DNA of 64,000 nucleotides from Gnetum montanum (taxonomy: Eukaryota > Streptophyta > Gnetopsida > Gnetales > Gnetaceae), in the NCBI GenBank assembly GCA_015680685.1, contig MNCI01006048.1, positions 337,152-401,151 of the forward strand. The letters are read 5' to 3'. Under the pieces are notes generated by a model. The model ran no database searches, was not told the origin of the DNA, and saw only the letters and a list, made by a program, of their open reading frames with translations. A program made the position numbers and the translations under genes. This document shows, one piece after another, positions 10,666 through 24,537 of the stretch; within the stretch, counting starts at the first letter, position 1, and the number at the start of each line of letters is the position of its first letter.

Positions 10666-10945
10666 ATGTTTGTTATTCTACTTCTTTTTGTTTAGCCTAT
10701 TATCACATTGATTAGCCATTTAATGCCAAAACATCAATACAACAATTCTCAATGTTCACAATGTTTACTACAACTATAAAAAAAACCAAAATTTAAATTT
10801 AAATTGTCCATAACATACATAGCCATGGCCACATTGTGGGTTAAAAATGTCAAAAAATAATAATCATCTATAACATAGTATTAGCTAATCATAGCCCTTA
10901 ACATGAAAATAAGAAAACAAATAGACAAACAAGCTAATCTAATGG
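10666..10945. other. E2 spacer between tandem repeats and antisense frame, no feature seen
   Basis: AT-rich DNA with an A run near 10778 and ATTTAAATTTAAATT near 10790. No reading frame or repeat of note. Confidence 0.4.
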
Positions 10946-13900
10946 AGGCTACTGAGTGATATCTAGAGGAGGAAATGGTGGGTCATTCCCACCCTCACCA
11001 TTAGAATCACCAATGTCTCCTAAGGTCTAAAATGTAACAACATATAGCTAGTTAGTAACCCATATCTAAAACCATGATTTAAAACAAAAATAGAAAATAG
11101 AATATACATAAAACCTATGGAGATTTATACTCTATGAATTTTGGGAGTAAATGTGAAAGATCTTCCTCCAAATGATGTAGGATTTGATCCTCCATCATGT
11201 TGACCTAGTCAACATTCCCAAGATCAATGCTAGAAAATATGTTGATCCTATCTATTGTAGTACAAGTAGGTGGCTCCTAGGTAATAGTAACTGTAGAGGT
11301 CTCACCTACAATAGTGGTAATTTGAGTAGTAGGGGATTGTTCCACTCTGAGAGTACTTTCAAAAATCTGATAATCACTCTCTACCTAGATTTCTTGGATG
11401 AACAACTCTCTCTTACATTGTTCAACCAACTCCTCCTTGAGATACTTGAGGTAGGCCCCATGATCCACCTTATACTATCATTTGTGAGCATTTTTTTTCT
11501 TACCCCACTCTAGGACCCAAGCATAGTGATCTTTCCAATCCTCAACCTTCTAGAAGATAAGGTTCATCTACATACATTGTTCTACCATCTCCCATAGGAT
11601 TGCTACTTTATCCTAAATGACATGCTAGTAGTGCGCCCATGTGATCTTCCTAGTCCATAACTCCCCAAAGTTAGTCACTTGGACCTCCACAAAGACCATG
11701 CGATCTCAAAGGTCTCTAATGATTTTCTCCTACCATTGAGTCTTCTCCCTTATGGCCACAACTTCCTTCCATATGGATTTGTTGGACCTCTCTAGCTCCC
11801 ATGAAGTTTTTATACATAACATTGCTAGATTAGTACCAATCTCGTACAACTTCAAGGGTACACTAGATACATTAGAGGGAAGCTTACGCAAAGAGTCAAT
11901 CCCCATGTCCTTGTTGAGCTCCCACTCCACATAAGGCACTAAACAAAGCATGAAATATAACCATAAATAAAATGTAAAACCTAAAATAACCATGACACAA
12001 GCATAACCTATAGCATAGACAAGTAACTAAGGCACATAAAGAAAAGTTATTATCTATCTAAGGTGCAACCAATTGCAATTGGTTGATGATATCCTTAGCC
12101 ATACCACACATGAACTCCACCTTGTCTAGAGTCTCCACCCATGGTTTCATAAAAAACTTAGGATAGGTGCTTGTACTAGTAGCTCAAGAACTACTATAAG
12201 CATAATAATCATTAAATGGTTAGGATGAAAACCAAAATTAAACTATAAGATATAATGAAAATATTAATGCATGAACATACCTAGCTCCTCCTCCTCTTTC
12301 TCCTCTAGGATGATGATGGGGGATGTACTTAGCACCACCTCACCAAACAAGGCATCAATATCATTTATATCCACATCGACAAACCCATCAACCATATATC
12401 TCTTTAGGAGTATCTCTTTTGCATGTCTTTTTTCTACCTTTGTGGCAACTTGAGCTGCCATAGCTTGATGTTTTTCTACAACCATAGAACATAGAAAAAT
12501 GGTTAACACATGAAACCATGAAGTAGCCATAAAATTTAAAACATGAAATAGCCAAATTTAAACAAGGCATACCTGTAACTACCTACAACGATGGCCTAAG
12601 CTTAAAATTCTTCTAGGAAAGTTGGTCTTATGTCGATAGTGATTCCTCCATAGGCCTCTTAAGTTTCTCTTTGATAATTCCTTTAGCCTCTGTACATAGT
12701 TATTTGAACTTCTGGTTGCTTACTAGGAATGTGAGATGCTTCTCAATATCTATGTTGTCAGGAGACTCAAATTACTTAACATTAACATCCTTAGTGATAA
12801 TGGATAATGTATCATCCATCCCTTTTGGTAAGTTTTGAGGTTGCACTATTGAATAAATATGTTTTATCCAAGGCTTAGAAAGTTGAATTGGGTCTTAGGG
12901 AACCCATTTCCCATTCTATACACCACTAGAAACTCCACAAACCTCTTCAAATAACCCATAAAAAATGTAAATTTCATGTGGATTATTATAGAGGTATCTA
13001 CATAGAGTCTAAGGATCTTCATTATAAGGCCAACAACCAAAATAGTTGCCCAGTTAAACTGGGTGCCATCCATAAGTACCTTCATAAAAGTCCACCGTTG
13101 TGTTATTCAAATCACCTTATTTTGTAATAATAGTTTAGGAAATGTACAAGACCTAAATAAAGGATATGAATCCTTTGCATCAAGGTTTGTGGCCCCATCC
13201 ATGGAACTTTTTTTATCCCATGTTGGCACCAAGCCACTCCAAGACTTTATTACAATGGCCTAATTCCTTTACTATTCTTGTTGGGACCTTTGCCCCATCA
13301 ATAGGGACACTAAACAAGTCATGAAAGAGGCCCACATCAAAATCCATATTAACCTTCATATCCTACATGATGGTGTTGAAATGACTAATCTTCTCATTGA
13401 AGAAGTCGATGACATGCAACATCTCCATAGTAGTAATGGAAGGGATAGGTGCCATAAATACATCAAGAAAACTTGCATGTTGGATGTTTGCTTGAACGTA
13501 TCTAGGCACCTATCCCCTTAGCCACTCCTATGTTGGTATTACCTCACTAAACTTCAAGATGAAGGTATCCTTATGACATGCTCTTGAAAGTGGTATGGTA
13601 ACATCAACAAAGATGAAAGGTCCTACAAAGTAACAACTAGAATTTAGAATCAACATAAGTGAAATTTAACAACTAGTCAAAGCAACAGAATGCATAGAGT
13701 TATAATCATGAAACACTAGAAGCTATAACCTCTATGTTTACCTTTCCTTTTCCTATTCAGTGTGGTATGAGTGGAGGTCCCCATTGTGAGGGCTTGATCC
13801 ATGAAGTTTTCATAGTCTACCCACCAGTTGTGCATTGTCCCATGATCCTTATACTTCTTGTATATAAGGTTAAACATTGAAGTGTATGCATCAAAGTATC

Positions 13901-14500
13901 CTCTTAACTATTGATAAAAAATAGTTCTTATCTGAGGAATCTTGTGAATTCATTTAAAGAAATTTGAGCCACTACCAAGATTTGATCATTGATGATCAAG
14001 CCTTCATCATTAACCTTGTACCTGCAAGAAGTTTGTAAAACCAATGAAGTTAGAAAAGGTAGTCAAGCCAAAATCATAAAAACATTACAATAATCATGCT
14101 TACCCTTGTAGAAAATACATGGTGCTAGGAGGATTTTGGAATAATGTGTAGGCTCTATGCACCACTATCAGAGTATTGTCAACATTATACTAACTATACT
14201 CTAGCATCATCTAGATCTCTATGAAGTAACATGGATTGATAGCATATACTACTCTTCCTATTGACAGCTTTTTAGTGATAAACCTAGAAACCAAGCCAGG
14301 TGCTTGAGGCATGAAATACTCCACTACAACCCTAGCCACATCTATAGATGGGTATGATCATAACATCACACTGAAATTTTGTAGAATCTAGACAAGGAAT
14401 ACCCTTATCCTCGACTAGAACCATAATGATATCTTCCCCAAAGGCATATCAAGGAGAGGTGTATTAGCCTTGGGATGACCAATGTAGCATAAAATACCCA
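10946..14500 (-). pseudogene. Long antisense reading region in the E2 spacer (additional ORF), decayed
   Basis: Reading the minus strand from about 14500 down to about 10946 gives a chain of protein-like segments broken by stops. Near 14300 it reads FMPQAPGLVSRFITKKL followed by IGRVVYAINPCYF; near 13780-13830 MHNWWVDYENFMDQAL; near 13030-13085 MDGTQFNWATILV followed by HMKFTFFMGYLKRF (73 codons open, 12864-13085); near 11400-11500 a charged, helix-like stretch (HGAYLKYLKEELVEQC); and it closes near 10950 with an acidic, proline-rich tail. Additional ORFs, some antisense, are known in plant Tat elements (extra ORFs of unknown function). I recall the NWA and FFM blocks from such ORFs, but cannot prove the family. 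Its position between protease and pol is unusual. Function is unknown. Confidence 0.6.
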
Positions 14501-16650
14501 CCAACGTTACAATTATGAGGATGGACTTCAAGAAACCCAGCATGAAGCAAAACAAAAGAATTATGACCAAGTGAAATTGCTTAGAAAATTTGGAGACATC
14601 TAGTCGAAGGTGAAATTAGCCTTTGTGAAAAGCTCTAAGGTGTTTATCTAAGTTAGCTTAAGGAATTTCACCAAAAAAATATTATTCCAACATTGTGTTA
14701 TAACCAATTTGAATTACTTAGTGAATTTGGGAAAAAAAAACATCTAGTTGGAGGTGAAATTAGCCTTTGTAAAAAGCTCTAAGGTGGTTATCTAAGTTGG
14801 CTTAATAAATTCCATGAAAGCATTATTACCATTTTTATAGCCGTTTACTTCATAACCTAAATATTATAGTCCTATTCTAAAGTATGCATAAATTTAAAAG
14901 AAAGGTATCTAAAACATGCATGAATTTAGAAAGATCATTTAAATTAGGCATAAATTTAAAAGCATTAAACTTTAAAAAGCATATATCTATAAGCCTTCTA
15001 AAAATATTAAAGCTTTTTCTTTTCTTAAACAAAAAAATTAAAGCATAATTTTTACATATTGTTAAGAAATGACACACATATCCATCACATCCAACCCCAA
15101 AGGGATAATGTGCTATAATCGTATTTTTGCCTTATTTACATAGCTATAATAACACATTTATCAAAAAATTATACAAGCTCTAATTTTAGTGATTCTACCA
15201 TGGAAAAAATCCTAAAATTACAATCTTTACATCCATAACCATTTAAAATAGAAATACATATTCATTTTTACATGGAATATAGAAAAAATCAATGAAAAGC
15301 TATAGTCATCACCATTAACCCTCTTTTGTGTGGAGTTGGTAAAAAATTCTCCAAAAATTCATTTAAGCTCTAAATAGAATGATTCTACAACTATTTGGAA
15401 GCCTAAATCAAACTCTATGCACCAATACATAGAAAAAATTTCAAAACCTTTGTCATTTATGTAGGAAAAGTTCATGAATGTGGACAAAATTCTAGAAATA
15501 GCATAGACCTCATTTTGACATATGCTTAATGAAAAATTTGTAAAAAATTTGTTTAAGTAAAATCATAGTGATTTCACCTCCATTGGAATGCTGAAGCCAA
15601 CGGCAACCTAGCCATAACCAAGAAATAGCCAAAACAGTTACCATTTTCTTAGAAAAAATCTGTGAATATACATGAAAATCTAAGAATAACATACAAACCA
15701 AACTACATGACCTTGGAAAAATAGCCATAACTTAATCATTATTAATTCAAACCCAACAAGATAATAACTGTTGGAAATTTTAAATGTAGGGATACAAACC
15801 TTTAACATTAATTTTTAAAATATACAACCATTTTCTTAAGAAAAAATACACAACATTGCTTGCTTTTTCATGTAAAAAGGTAAAATTCCTAAAGCCAAAC
15901 TTAATGTAGTGATAAAAACATAACAAAAACAATAAAAATGATTGATACCTATTAGAAAACACACCAAAATAATGGGGTAGGATTTCACTAAAATTTAATT
16001 TTGATGAATATTTTGGCCTAGGTCTAAGAAAAATTACCATACCCCCAATTTTTGTGAAAAAAAAAAGCATGAGAACAACAAGCTTAATTTTAAAAATTGA
16101 ATCTATTAAGGAAAAAATAATGAAATGACCATAGATACATGTGGAAATGGCCAAGATAAGAGGTGATATTTCATTAGAATTTCAATTTACCTCCTCTTTC
16201 AACATAGATCTAAGAAAAACAACCCCACATGTAGTAAGAAAAAAATGCTAGAAAACCATAGGAAATAGCTAAGAAATGAAATAAAAAACAGGTAGAAATG
16301 CCTACCTCAAAGCAATTACATATGAGGCCTAGATGGATAATAGCCTAGGAAATTTTGATAACTCCCTAGCATGCTTGTCTACTTTCTAGATCCTTGGATT
16401 CTAGCTTTTTCCTCCATGTTGTTTCAAAGCCATGACAAGCTGAATGTTGGGAGAGTTTGAAGATGAGGAGGATGGAGGTTCTATGCTATGTGGAAGAAAT
16501 GTGGGAGGCTTCCATGCTAAAGATAATTTCTCACTATCATAAGAATCTCTACCAGAGCTCTCCTCCAATGTGCAATTTGCAATGATGTGAATTTTGATTG
16601 AAAACGTATAAAATTTATCATTAAAAACTACATCTAAACCTAAACACATA
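14501..16650. other. AT-rich spacer of E2, no gene seen
   Basis: Only short chance frames. Two segments near 14580-14660 and 14715-14800 repeat each other (both contain GGTGAAATTAGCCTTTGT and AAAAGCTCTAAGGTG), a direct repeat with about 135-bp spacing. Confidence 0.5.
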
Positions 16651-19600
16651 TCTTAAAAACCTAGCTTCTAATTCAATGCACCATAACTCCAAGTGCACTA
16701 AAGTGAAAAGGGGGGAAACTTTCTTCAACATTGATATTGATGGTAAATAGCTTCACTTTTAAAAGTTTAAAATTTTTGAATTGTGGATTCCACCATACAC
16801 CTTCCCTTCTATCTAAAGTTGTTTCAATTCTAGGTTTTTAGTTCCTTAAGCATGTACACCATAATAAATCCTTAAACTATCATGCATTCATGGTATGGAT
16901 ATCATGCCTAGTGTGGATACATGCCTCCCACTTTGTAAAAACATTAAAACATAACTATTTTTCCATTTTTAGTAACTTGAGCTTGCCTTTTCAACCATGG
17001 GATCCTTAAAAAGGGGTGAAACACTACCAAAATGGTACAACTTGGGTTTCCACACTACGAAAAGACTACATATCATGGAAAAAAGGGGGGTAACACCCAT
17101 TCTTACCCCCAACACCCTTATAGCATAATTTTGATGTTGAAGTGGGCCCCATATGATCAAGAGCCCCTCTAAGCATATCCGACAGCCCTAGAACCTCACC
17201 AGACCTAGCTAAAATTGTTTAAAACATTGATATTTAGTGATTCTAAGCTAGAGAAGATTTCATCCATGCTAAGAATCTCATTCCCAACGTGGATGGATTG
17301 GAGGAAGTCAAAAATGACCTAAATTAACTACTTAGTAGCCATTTTTCAAAGCCTGGTGACCCTTAGACATTACAAAAACCATCTGGAGCTTTCAAAAGCC
17401 ATAGAAGTGATTAAATATGGCACAAACCTACCATCCCCCTCTCATCCAAGCTATGGCCTCTATGCTTGGTGTGGAAAATGGGGGGAACTACATGAAGCAC
17501 TTAGAAGCCTCCAAATTACTAGATCTTAGCACCTAGTATTGACTATTGACACTAACAACCTTGAAGACTAACATGCATGGTTGATTGAGTGTCTTACTAG
17601 CCTAGATCCAACTTTCATGATTCTTCCACACTAAGGAAGATCTCTTCCATATCACCTAGAATGGAAAGCTAGGTGTATTGGCTAGGAAAGTTAGTGGGGA
17701 TTCCAAAAACAAGAAAATAACCTCAAGGTTTCCTTGTACCCTAACACCAAGACATTGACAACCATTTCGAATGCCACTAGACTACAAAAATCAACAAAAA
17801 ATCAATCCCCTAAGGTTCTTCCATGGTAGGGAGAACCTCCTCTGTGGTAAGCATTCTAGTCTTAACATGGATGAAAAGGGAGAAGCTAAAACTATTGAGG
17901 TTTGCATGTAGTTTGACTTCTGAAAGTAATCCAAATCATTCCATAAGTCACTTAAAATAACCAAAACTTGCCCCCATTTCTCCATGCTAAGGAGGTCCCC
18001 ATCCATGCTGAGCATCCTACCCTTGGTATGGATGGACGGGGNGGCCTTTAAAATGACTAAATTTTAACCTTATACATTGATAGCCAACAACAACAACCAT
18101 GTAGACACTTGTGCATAGTTAAAATTAACCATGAAATGCTAGAAAATCATCCCCCTAGATTCCATGCTAAGCATGGAAGTCCCAAGATGGAAAAAATGGG
18201 AGAATCTTAAAATTTACCTAATGACCCTTGAAACAATCAAATTTTGACATCAGGTATCAACAATTGACACTAGCAACCATAGAAGCCCACATGCATAGCC
18301 AGAAATGTCAAAAATTAGCAAAAAAGTAGGGTCTCCTAGTTCCTCCACACTAAGGGCTCCCTCTTCCATGTTGGCTGATGTGAAAGAAAAGGGGAAACTT
18401 TGTGGAAACTCCAAAATAGCCCCTAGACACCTTAGTCAGGAATCCTATAGCCTCACATGGATCCTAAGACTAGTTTAACACCTTTTGGAGTCCTCAAACC
18501 TTACAAAATTATTCATATATTTCTAGAAAATGTCTTCCTCAATCTTCCACACTAAGCATGGAAGCCCCAACATGGGAAAAAGGGAAAATCCTAAAAATCA
18601 CTTCATAACCATTGGAATGACTAGATTTTGACACTAGGCAACAACAATCAACATTAGCAACCTTGAAAACCAACATGCATAGCTAAAAATGATATAAATA
18701 ATCAAAAATCTACTTCATGCTAGTCTTCTATGCTAAGAATATTATCCTCACTATAGAATATAGGGGGCAAGCTAAAAAACCATTCAATAAACCTCCAAAT
18801 TGGCCAAAATTAAGCTCTATACCTAGTCCTTGACCCTGGCAACCTTGAAGATACACATGCATAATTGATTGAGATCAAAACTAGCTTAGATTTGAGATTT
18901 ATGGTTCTTTCATGCTAGGGTTCCCTTCCATCATACTACCCAACATGGAAACTCAAGGAAAAACTTGTTTGGAACTTGTAAACATCTTAGAGTGACATTA
19001 AATGATGTTACATGTGCTCTAGAACCCTATCACTAGTCATTTTAGACTTCAAAACACAAAAAACTAATCCTAGATGGCCAAACGTGGTTCCCCCTAGTCT
19101 TTGACATTGAGCCCCCTATTCCTAGCATATAAAAATGGGGAAAAGCTTAAAAACCACTTGGGAGTACTCACAACTACCAAATTTTGACATGGAAACATAG
19201 CCCTTGGTCCTAGCAATTCTAAAAGCTAACATGCATAGTTGATTATGAATCAAATTGGCCTAGATATAGGATTCTTGCTTCATCCATGCTGTAGGAGGCC
19301 CCTTCCATGTTGGGTAACATGGAAACAAAAGGATGAAGATTCTTTTCCACTTTTGATGACAAGATGACACTCATGGAAGCCAAAGATCTACATCGGAGAA
19401 GCCTAGGACCTCATTTCCTTGAGATTTTTCTTGTTTGACATCATTTTAATTTCCAAGACCCATTTTCCCTAGTCTTACATGTTTGGATAACTCCCCCAAC
19501 ATGGAAAAAATGGGGAAAGATATTAAGTTCCCTTTAATGACCTCCAAATTCACTCAAAATCAACCAAAAACCTATAGTATCATGATTCACAATCCTAGGG

Positions 19601-20100
19601 GTCTTGAAACCTAGTTAACATGTCCTTAAACTACTTTGGATTCATGGAGTAAGTATCCCCTATTCTTCCACAATAGGGATACTATGCTCAACATGAGAAA
19701 AGGAGGGGAAAGCCATGTTGACAAGTTTTGACATAAAATCAACTCAAACTACCTCAAAATAAAGCTAGAGGATGCATAAGTTCCAGATCTAGGTTTCAGC
19801 TACTTGTTTGACCTTATTTGATCCTATTTTGAATATAATTTTTGTTTTCCACATTGAGCCCCTTTCTTCCATGTTGTTCAGCATGGAAATAATGGGCAAA
19901 GGTTTCAAAACCTACTTTTTGGACTTTATAGATCATTGGAGTACCAAATTTTGATGGATTTGACCCTACACTACCTTGGGAAGGTCCCAAAACCTATGAG
20001 CACTTGAAAACCTACTTTCCTTAGTTTCCATGATAAGGGTCCTTATTTTCACATTGAGTCCAATGTGAAAGCTTGAAAACTCTCAATTTCTAAGTCCAAA
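16650..20100 (+). repeat. Degenerate tandem array, about 190-bp units, in the E2 spacer
   Basis: A segment with TAGCAACC.TTGAAG..CAACATGCATAG returns at about 17545, 18085, 18280, 18655, 18835, 19220 and 19595. Gaps of about 180-195 and 370-385 bp fit a unit of 185-195 bp and its double. Each unit also carries a small palindrome such as TCCATGCTAAGCATGGA, often followed by CAACATGGAAAAAATGGGG. Units are diverged, so this is an old expansion. The palindrome resembles motifs in U3 of LTR-C (about 28680-28900). There is one unresolved base (N) at 18042. Confidence 0.65.
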
Positions 20101-20147
20101 TAGCCCTTACTAATGTTCAAACTTACCTAATAGCTTTGTAGCATCAA

Positions 20148-20540
20148 ATCATGGCTCGCTAAGGTCTAAAACTAAAAAACTATAATCCTTTTTTTACCTA
20201 TATTAGCAAAATTTCACCATATGCAACTAATTTTGCTTAATTTCTTACCTTATTACATAGTGTTTTGGTTTGCTTTGGACTTGTGTTGCACTGTTGACCC
20301 TTTTAACCTTCTATGGCCTTTATATAGCCTTATATTCTCTATATTTGCCTTATTATAGCTTCATTTACCTTCATTTAGCCTTTGATTAGTATCAAATAGT
20401 GGGGATTGACCTTCCCTAATCACTATTTAAAAACATGTAACCATGGTCCACTAAGGCCTTAAATTAGCATCATAGTCCACCAAGACTTTAAATTGGCATC
20501 ATGGCTTGCTAAGGCCTAAAACAGGCAAGAATTATGACCT
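20148..20540 (+). repeat. Tat-type 30-bp tandem repeats, second E2 block
   Basis: One unit near 20150 and three more at 20440-20530 around TCCACTAAGGCCTTAAATTA. They lie just upstream of the E2 pol. The stretch between is T-rich without a frame. Confidence 0.7.
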
Positions 20541-20703
20541 TTGTTGACCATTTTTAGCCTTTTTCCTTATACGTTTCTTTGTTTAACCTTGGTTTAACCT
20601 TTATTTTTTCCTTAATGCACTTTCTTTGCTTTTTGTCACCTTGGATGACCTTGTTTGTATTAGAATAGCTTGTATTTTCATAATTTCATAGCATTTAAAC
20701 ATT

Positions 20704-20723
20704 ATTTATTTACTTTTACCTAG
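20704..20723 (+). promoter_or_regulatory. Intron-acceptor-like sequence before E2 pol
   Basis: A pyrimidine-rich run ending TTTTACCTAG precedes the readable pol region by about 70 bases. A similar run ending TTTTGCAG precedes pol in E1 (about 540-551). Both fit a spliced intron between protease and reverse transcriptase as in Ogre elements. The donor site was not identified. Confidence 0.3.
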
Positions 20724-20795
20724 GTGCCACTTAATATGCTTATGGTTAATATGCAAGATCAAAGTATGAGTACCTAGGAGAAAATTAGTTTACCT

Positions 20796-23700
20796 TTGTA
20801 TCTACATGAACCTCACAATGATGTTGAACACTATATCGACCTTGATTACCTAAATCTTAAGCTTGAGAGTCTTATAGACCACATAGCCTCAATAGAGAAA
20901 ACTATAGAATGGCTTCAAAACCTAGTCAAAAACCTTTACTTAGAGGAAGGTGACATAATTGAAGACTCTTTCATTAAGGTTCCTTTCATAACACATAGTG
21001 GTGAGGAGAAAAGCCTTCAACTAAGTTCCTCACTAAAACCTCAATATGCTCAAGATGTCAAAAAAGGTCCTACAAAGCAACATTAAGGTCGTTTCCTAGT
21101 CATATGAAGACATGCTAGGCCAAGATCCATGTTTAGTCTAGCACAACATCATACTAGATCCTAGAATTAGACTAGTTAAGCAAAAAGTGCACAAAATTAG
21201 ACCTAATTTGACCTTGGTAGTTCATGATGAAATCTAAAGCTCTACCAAGCTAGTTTCATTAAGGCTATCGACTATGTAGAATGGATGTTCAACATAGTGG
21301 TAGTTCCTAAGAAAAATGGAAGTATCCACATCTACATCAATTTTTGAGACCTAACTGAAGCAACTACGATGGATGACTTTCCTTTACCTAGTATTGATCA
21401 ATTTATTGATACTACAATTGGAGATGCCTTGTTATCCTTTATGGATGGGTTCTTAAGGTACAACCAAATTAGGATTAACCTAGAGCACAAAATTAGCATG
21501 ACCTTGATGATTCCATGGGGTACCTTTTATTATACTATGATGTCATTTGGCATTAAGAATGCCAGAGCAACCTATCAGTGAGCCATGACCTATATAGTCA
21601 GTGATTACATGTTAGGTTTGCTCAATGATTACATGGATGATATAGTTGTTAAGTCCAGAGTGACCAATGCCCAGACTAATGACCTAGATCTTATGCTTAA
21701 ACAATGTATGAAATTTGAGCTTTGGCTCAATCCTAAGAAGTGCATCTTCAATGTTAATACTAGTAAGAGGCTTGGCTTTGTAGTTTCTAAAGCAAAGATT
21801 CATGTCAAGGTTAAGGTCATATATAAATTAGCAATGCCTACCAACCATATAGAGCTTTAGCGATTGCAAAGTAGATTTCAATTCATTTGTAGTTTTATTG
21901 CTAAGCTTACGAATAAGTTACAATTCATGCAACACTTACTTAATAAAGGAGTTCACTATAAGTGGATTGCTTAATGCCAAGAGGCCTTTGAAAACCATAA
22001 GCAAGAGCTGAAATCACTATTAACAGTCTATTCTCTACAAGACGGTAAACCATTTTATAATTACCTTGCCATCTTTGACACATCCATTACCTTTCTACTC
22101 TATTGAAAATGTAATGATAAAGTAGAAATGCCTGTTTACTAACTTAGCCATATATTAGTTTTTCATAAGACCAAATACATTGAAGTGGAGAAGTAATATC
22201 TAGCACTAGCCTTCTCTTTAAAGAATTGGAGATACTACCTCTTCAAAAGCCAAGTCAACATCATTTTCAATGACAACATACTCAAAGGCATAATGATCAA
22301 CATTTATGAAAGTAGTTGTATAGCCTAATGGAAAGTCATAACTACATAATTTGACCTTCATTATGTCTCTTAATCCTCAACGAAAGGTTAAGATATAGTT
22401 GTAAAGCTTACAGTTTTCCTTGTTGATGACAAAGTAGCCATAGATCTCAAATTCCCTAATGAAAAAGTTAATGCAGTTAGCTAGGTGCTCAAGGGCTATG
22501 AGGTAGTCATGCACTTTGATGGAGCTTCAGCTACCCATGGGGATAGTGTTGTTGTTATCATAACATATCCATCTTATGAGATTTGATCCTTTTCCTATCA
22601 TTTTAAGTTCCCATGTACCAACAACATAGTGAAGTATGAGGGTTTGACTAGAGGGATGATGGTAGCACATGACTTAAGAATTAGACACTTAGCAATAAAT
22701 GGTGATTCACAACTTATGGTTAACCAAGTAACAAAATTCTACATGTGTAAAGCCAAACAATTGTAATCATACTATCATTTATGAAAGAAATTGTTACAAT
22801 AATTCATGTACATTGATATCCTAAAATGAGAACATCATAGTCGATGAAATTCACATATCCTAAAATGAGAACATCATAGCCAATGCAATTTTTACATTAG
22901 CCCTTAGTGTGATGCTAGATGTGTTTAGTAAGTTGTCCATCTTAATCGTGGATTGTGCTACTTCCATTACATAGAACACTAAGGATACTTGTGTGGTCAT
23001 CGTTCATACTGCTCCTTCCAAGGAGTGGTATGATGATATCAAATTCTACCTTATGCATGTTGAATCCTCACAAGCCCTAAATACTACTTAGAAGGACACT
23101 ATATGAATGCGATCAAACTAGTATGTCATCATAGATGATAACACATTATGTCAATGATCCTATGATGGCATATTTTTAATGTACTTAGGTAAAACCAAAG
23201 CTAGAGTAGTCCTAGAGAAGGTTCATGAGGGTGTTTATGAAGGAAATATAGGACCAAGAGATATGGCTACTAAGATGACATGGTTAGGCTACTATTAGCT
23301 CCATATGGAAAATGACTGTCTACTAAAGGTTAAGTGATGTGACACATGCCAACAATATAGCAAACTTATACATGTACCATCAACTACGTTGCATACCACT
23401 CAATTAACATGGCCATTTTAGGGATGGGGGTTAGATATCATTGGACCTATAACCCCTACGTTATCCATAGGGCATAGCTTCATCATCATTGCAACCAAAT
23501 ACTTTACAATGTGGGTTGAGTCTATTCCCCTAGGAGGACTACGTTTAAGCAATTCTAAAAATTCATCCTAGATAACATTGTAGCCTATTTTGACATACCC
23601 ATGACCATAGTCACAAAAAATGGACCATAGTTTAGTAGCCATAAAACAAACGATTTTTGTCATGACCTAGGTATTAAGAATTCTTTCTCATCACCTTATT

Positions 23701-24280
23701 TCCCTCAAGATAATGGACAAGAAAAATCAAGTAATAAAGCCATCATTAACTTACTTAAAAAGATGCTTCACAATAGTAAGTGCAAATGGCATGAGAGACT
23801 TCTCCATGCACTATAGGCATACAAAACAAACTATCACACAATAAATGGTATAATCCCTTATATCTTGGTTTATGATTCTAAAGCTATTTTACCTCTTAAA
23901 TTATAGGTGTCATTACTTTGAGTAGCCTTGACCAACTTCATCAATGATAAGTATAATAAGGAGTCACAAATCATAATGGACACTTTGGGGATTTGAGGTT
24001 GAGGGCTCAATGGAGGAGCAAGATATGTAAGCACTTGCTCATGTTGAATACTATCAAGAGAGGTAGAAGTGGTAGCATACCACAACTTGACCATGTGCAA
24101 TATCAAATAAGGTGACTTGGTCCTCAAAGCTATCCATGAGCATGAGGACAAATTCTCAGCCAACTAGAAAGAATCCTTCCTTATTACTAGAGCCTATGGG
24201 AATGGAGCATTTAGAATAGCCAACATGAATGGAAATGAGCTAGTTGATTTGATTAATCATTCCTATCTAAAGCCATACTA
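20796..24280 (+). pseudogene. pol: E2 pol: reverse transcriptase, RNase H, archaeal-type RNase H, integrase, heavily decayed
   Basis: The region is collinear with E1 pol from the N-terminal segment (VPFITHSGEEKSL, about 20980) to the integrase C-terminus. The palm region reads LLSFMDGFLRYNQIRI and the catalytic block is YMDD (21630-21641). The archaeal-type RNase H start (HFDGASAT) is near 22511. The integrase zinc finger (CDTCQQ) is near 23338 and WGLDIIGPI near 23428. Stops and frame changes interrupt it every few hundred bases, the longest open pieces being 20796-21086, 21369-21581 and 21585-21860. Compared with E1 most CpG have become TpG or CpA. It is a relic. Its integrase tail ends about 24280 near a segment matching the E1 NHVYLKLYF end. 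Confidence 0.88.
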
Positions 24281-24324
24281 GATATTGCTAACAGTTATCA
24301 ATAAGAAAGCCTACTTTCAATGAT

Positions 24325-24412
24325 ATGCTACAATCTTAAACTATCAACATGGCCTCCCAAGGCCTTAAAGTAGTATCATGGCCTTCCATTACCTTAAACT
24401 AGCAACATTCGT
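24325..24412 (+). repeat. Tat-type 30-bp repeats in the E2 3' UTR
   Basis: About three units around GGCCTTAAAGTAGTATCATGG directly after pol, the same place as the E1 minisatellite but with far fewer units. Confidence 0.7.
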
Positions 24413-24537
24413 GACCTAGATAGCCTGATTTTCATGTAGCTTGTATGCATTGTAGTGTTATAATATGCAATGGTGTTTTGTATTCTTTGTCAGTGCCTCT
24501 TAGGTCAATCCTCCAGACACCAACAAAGAGGGACCAT

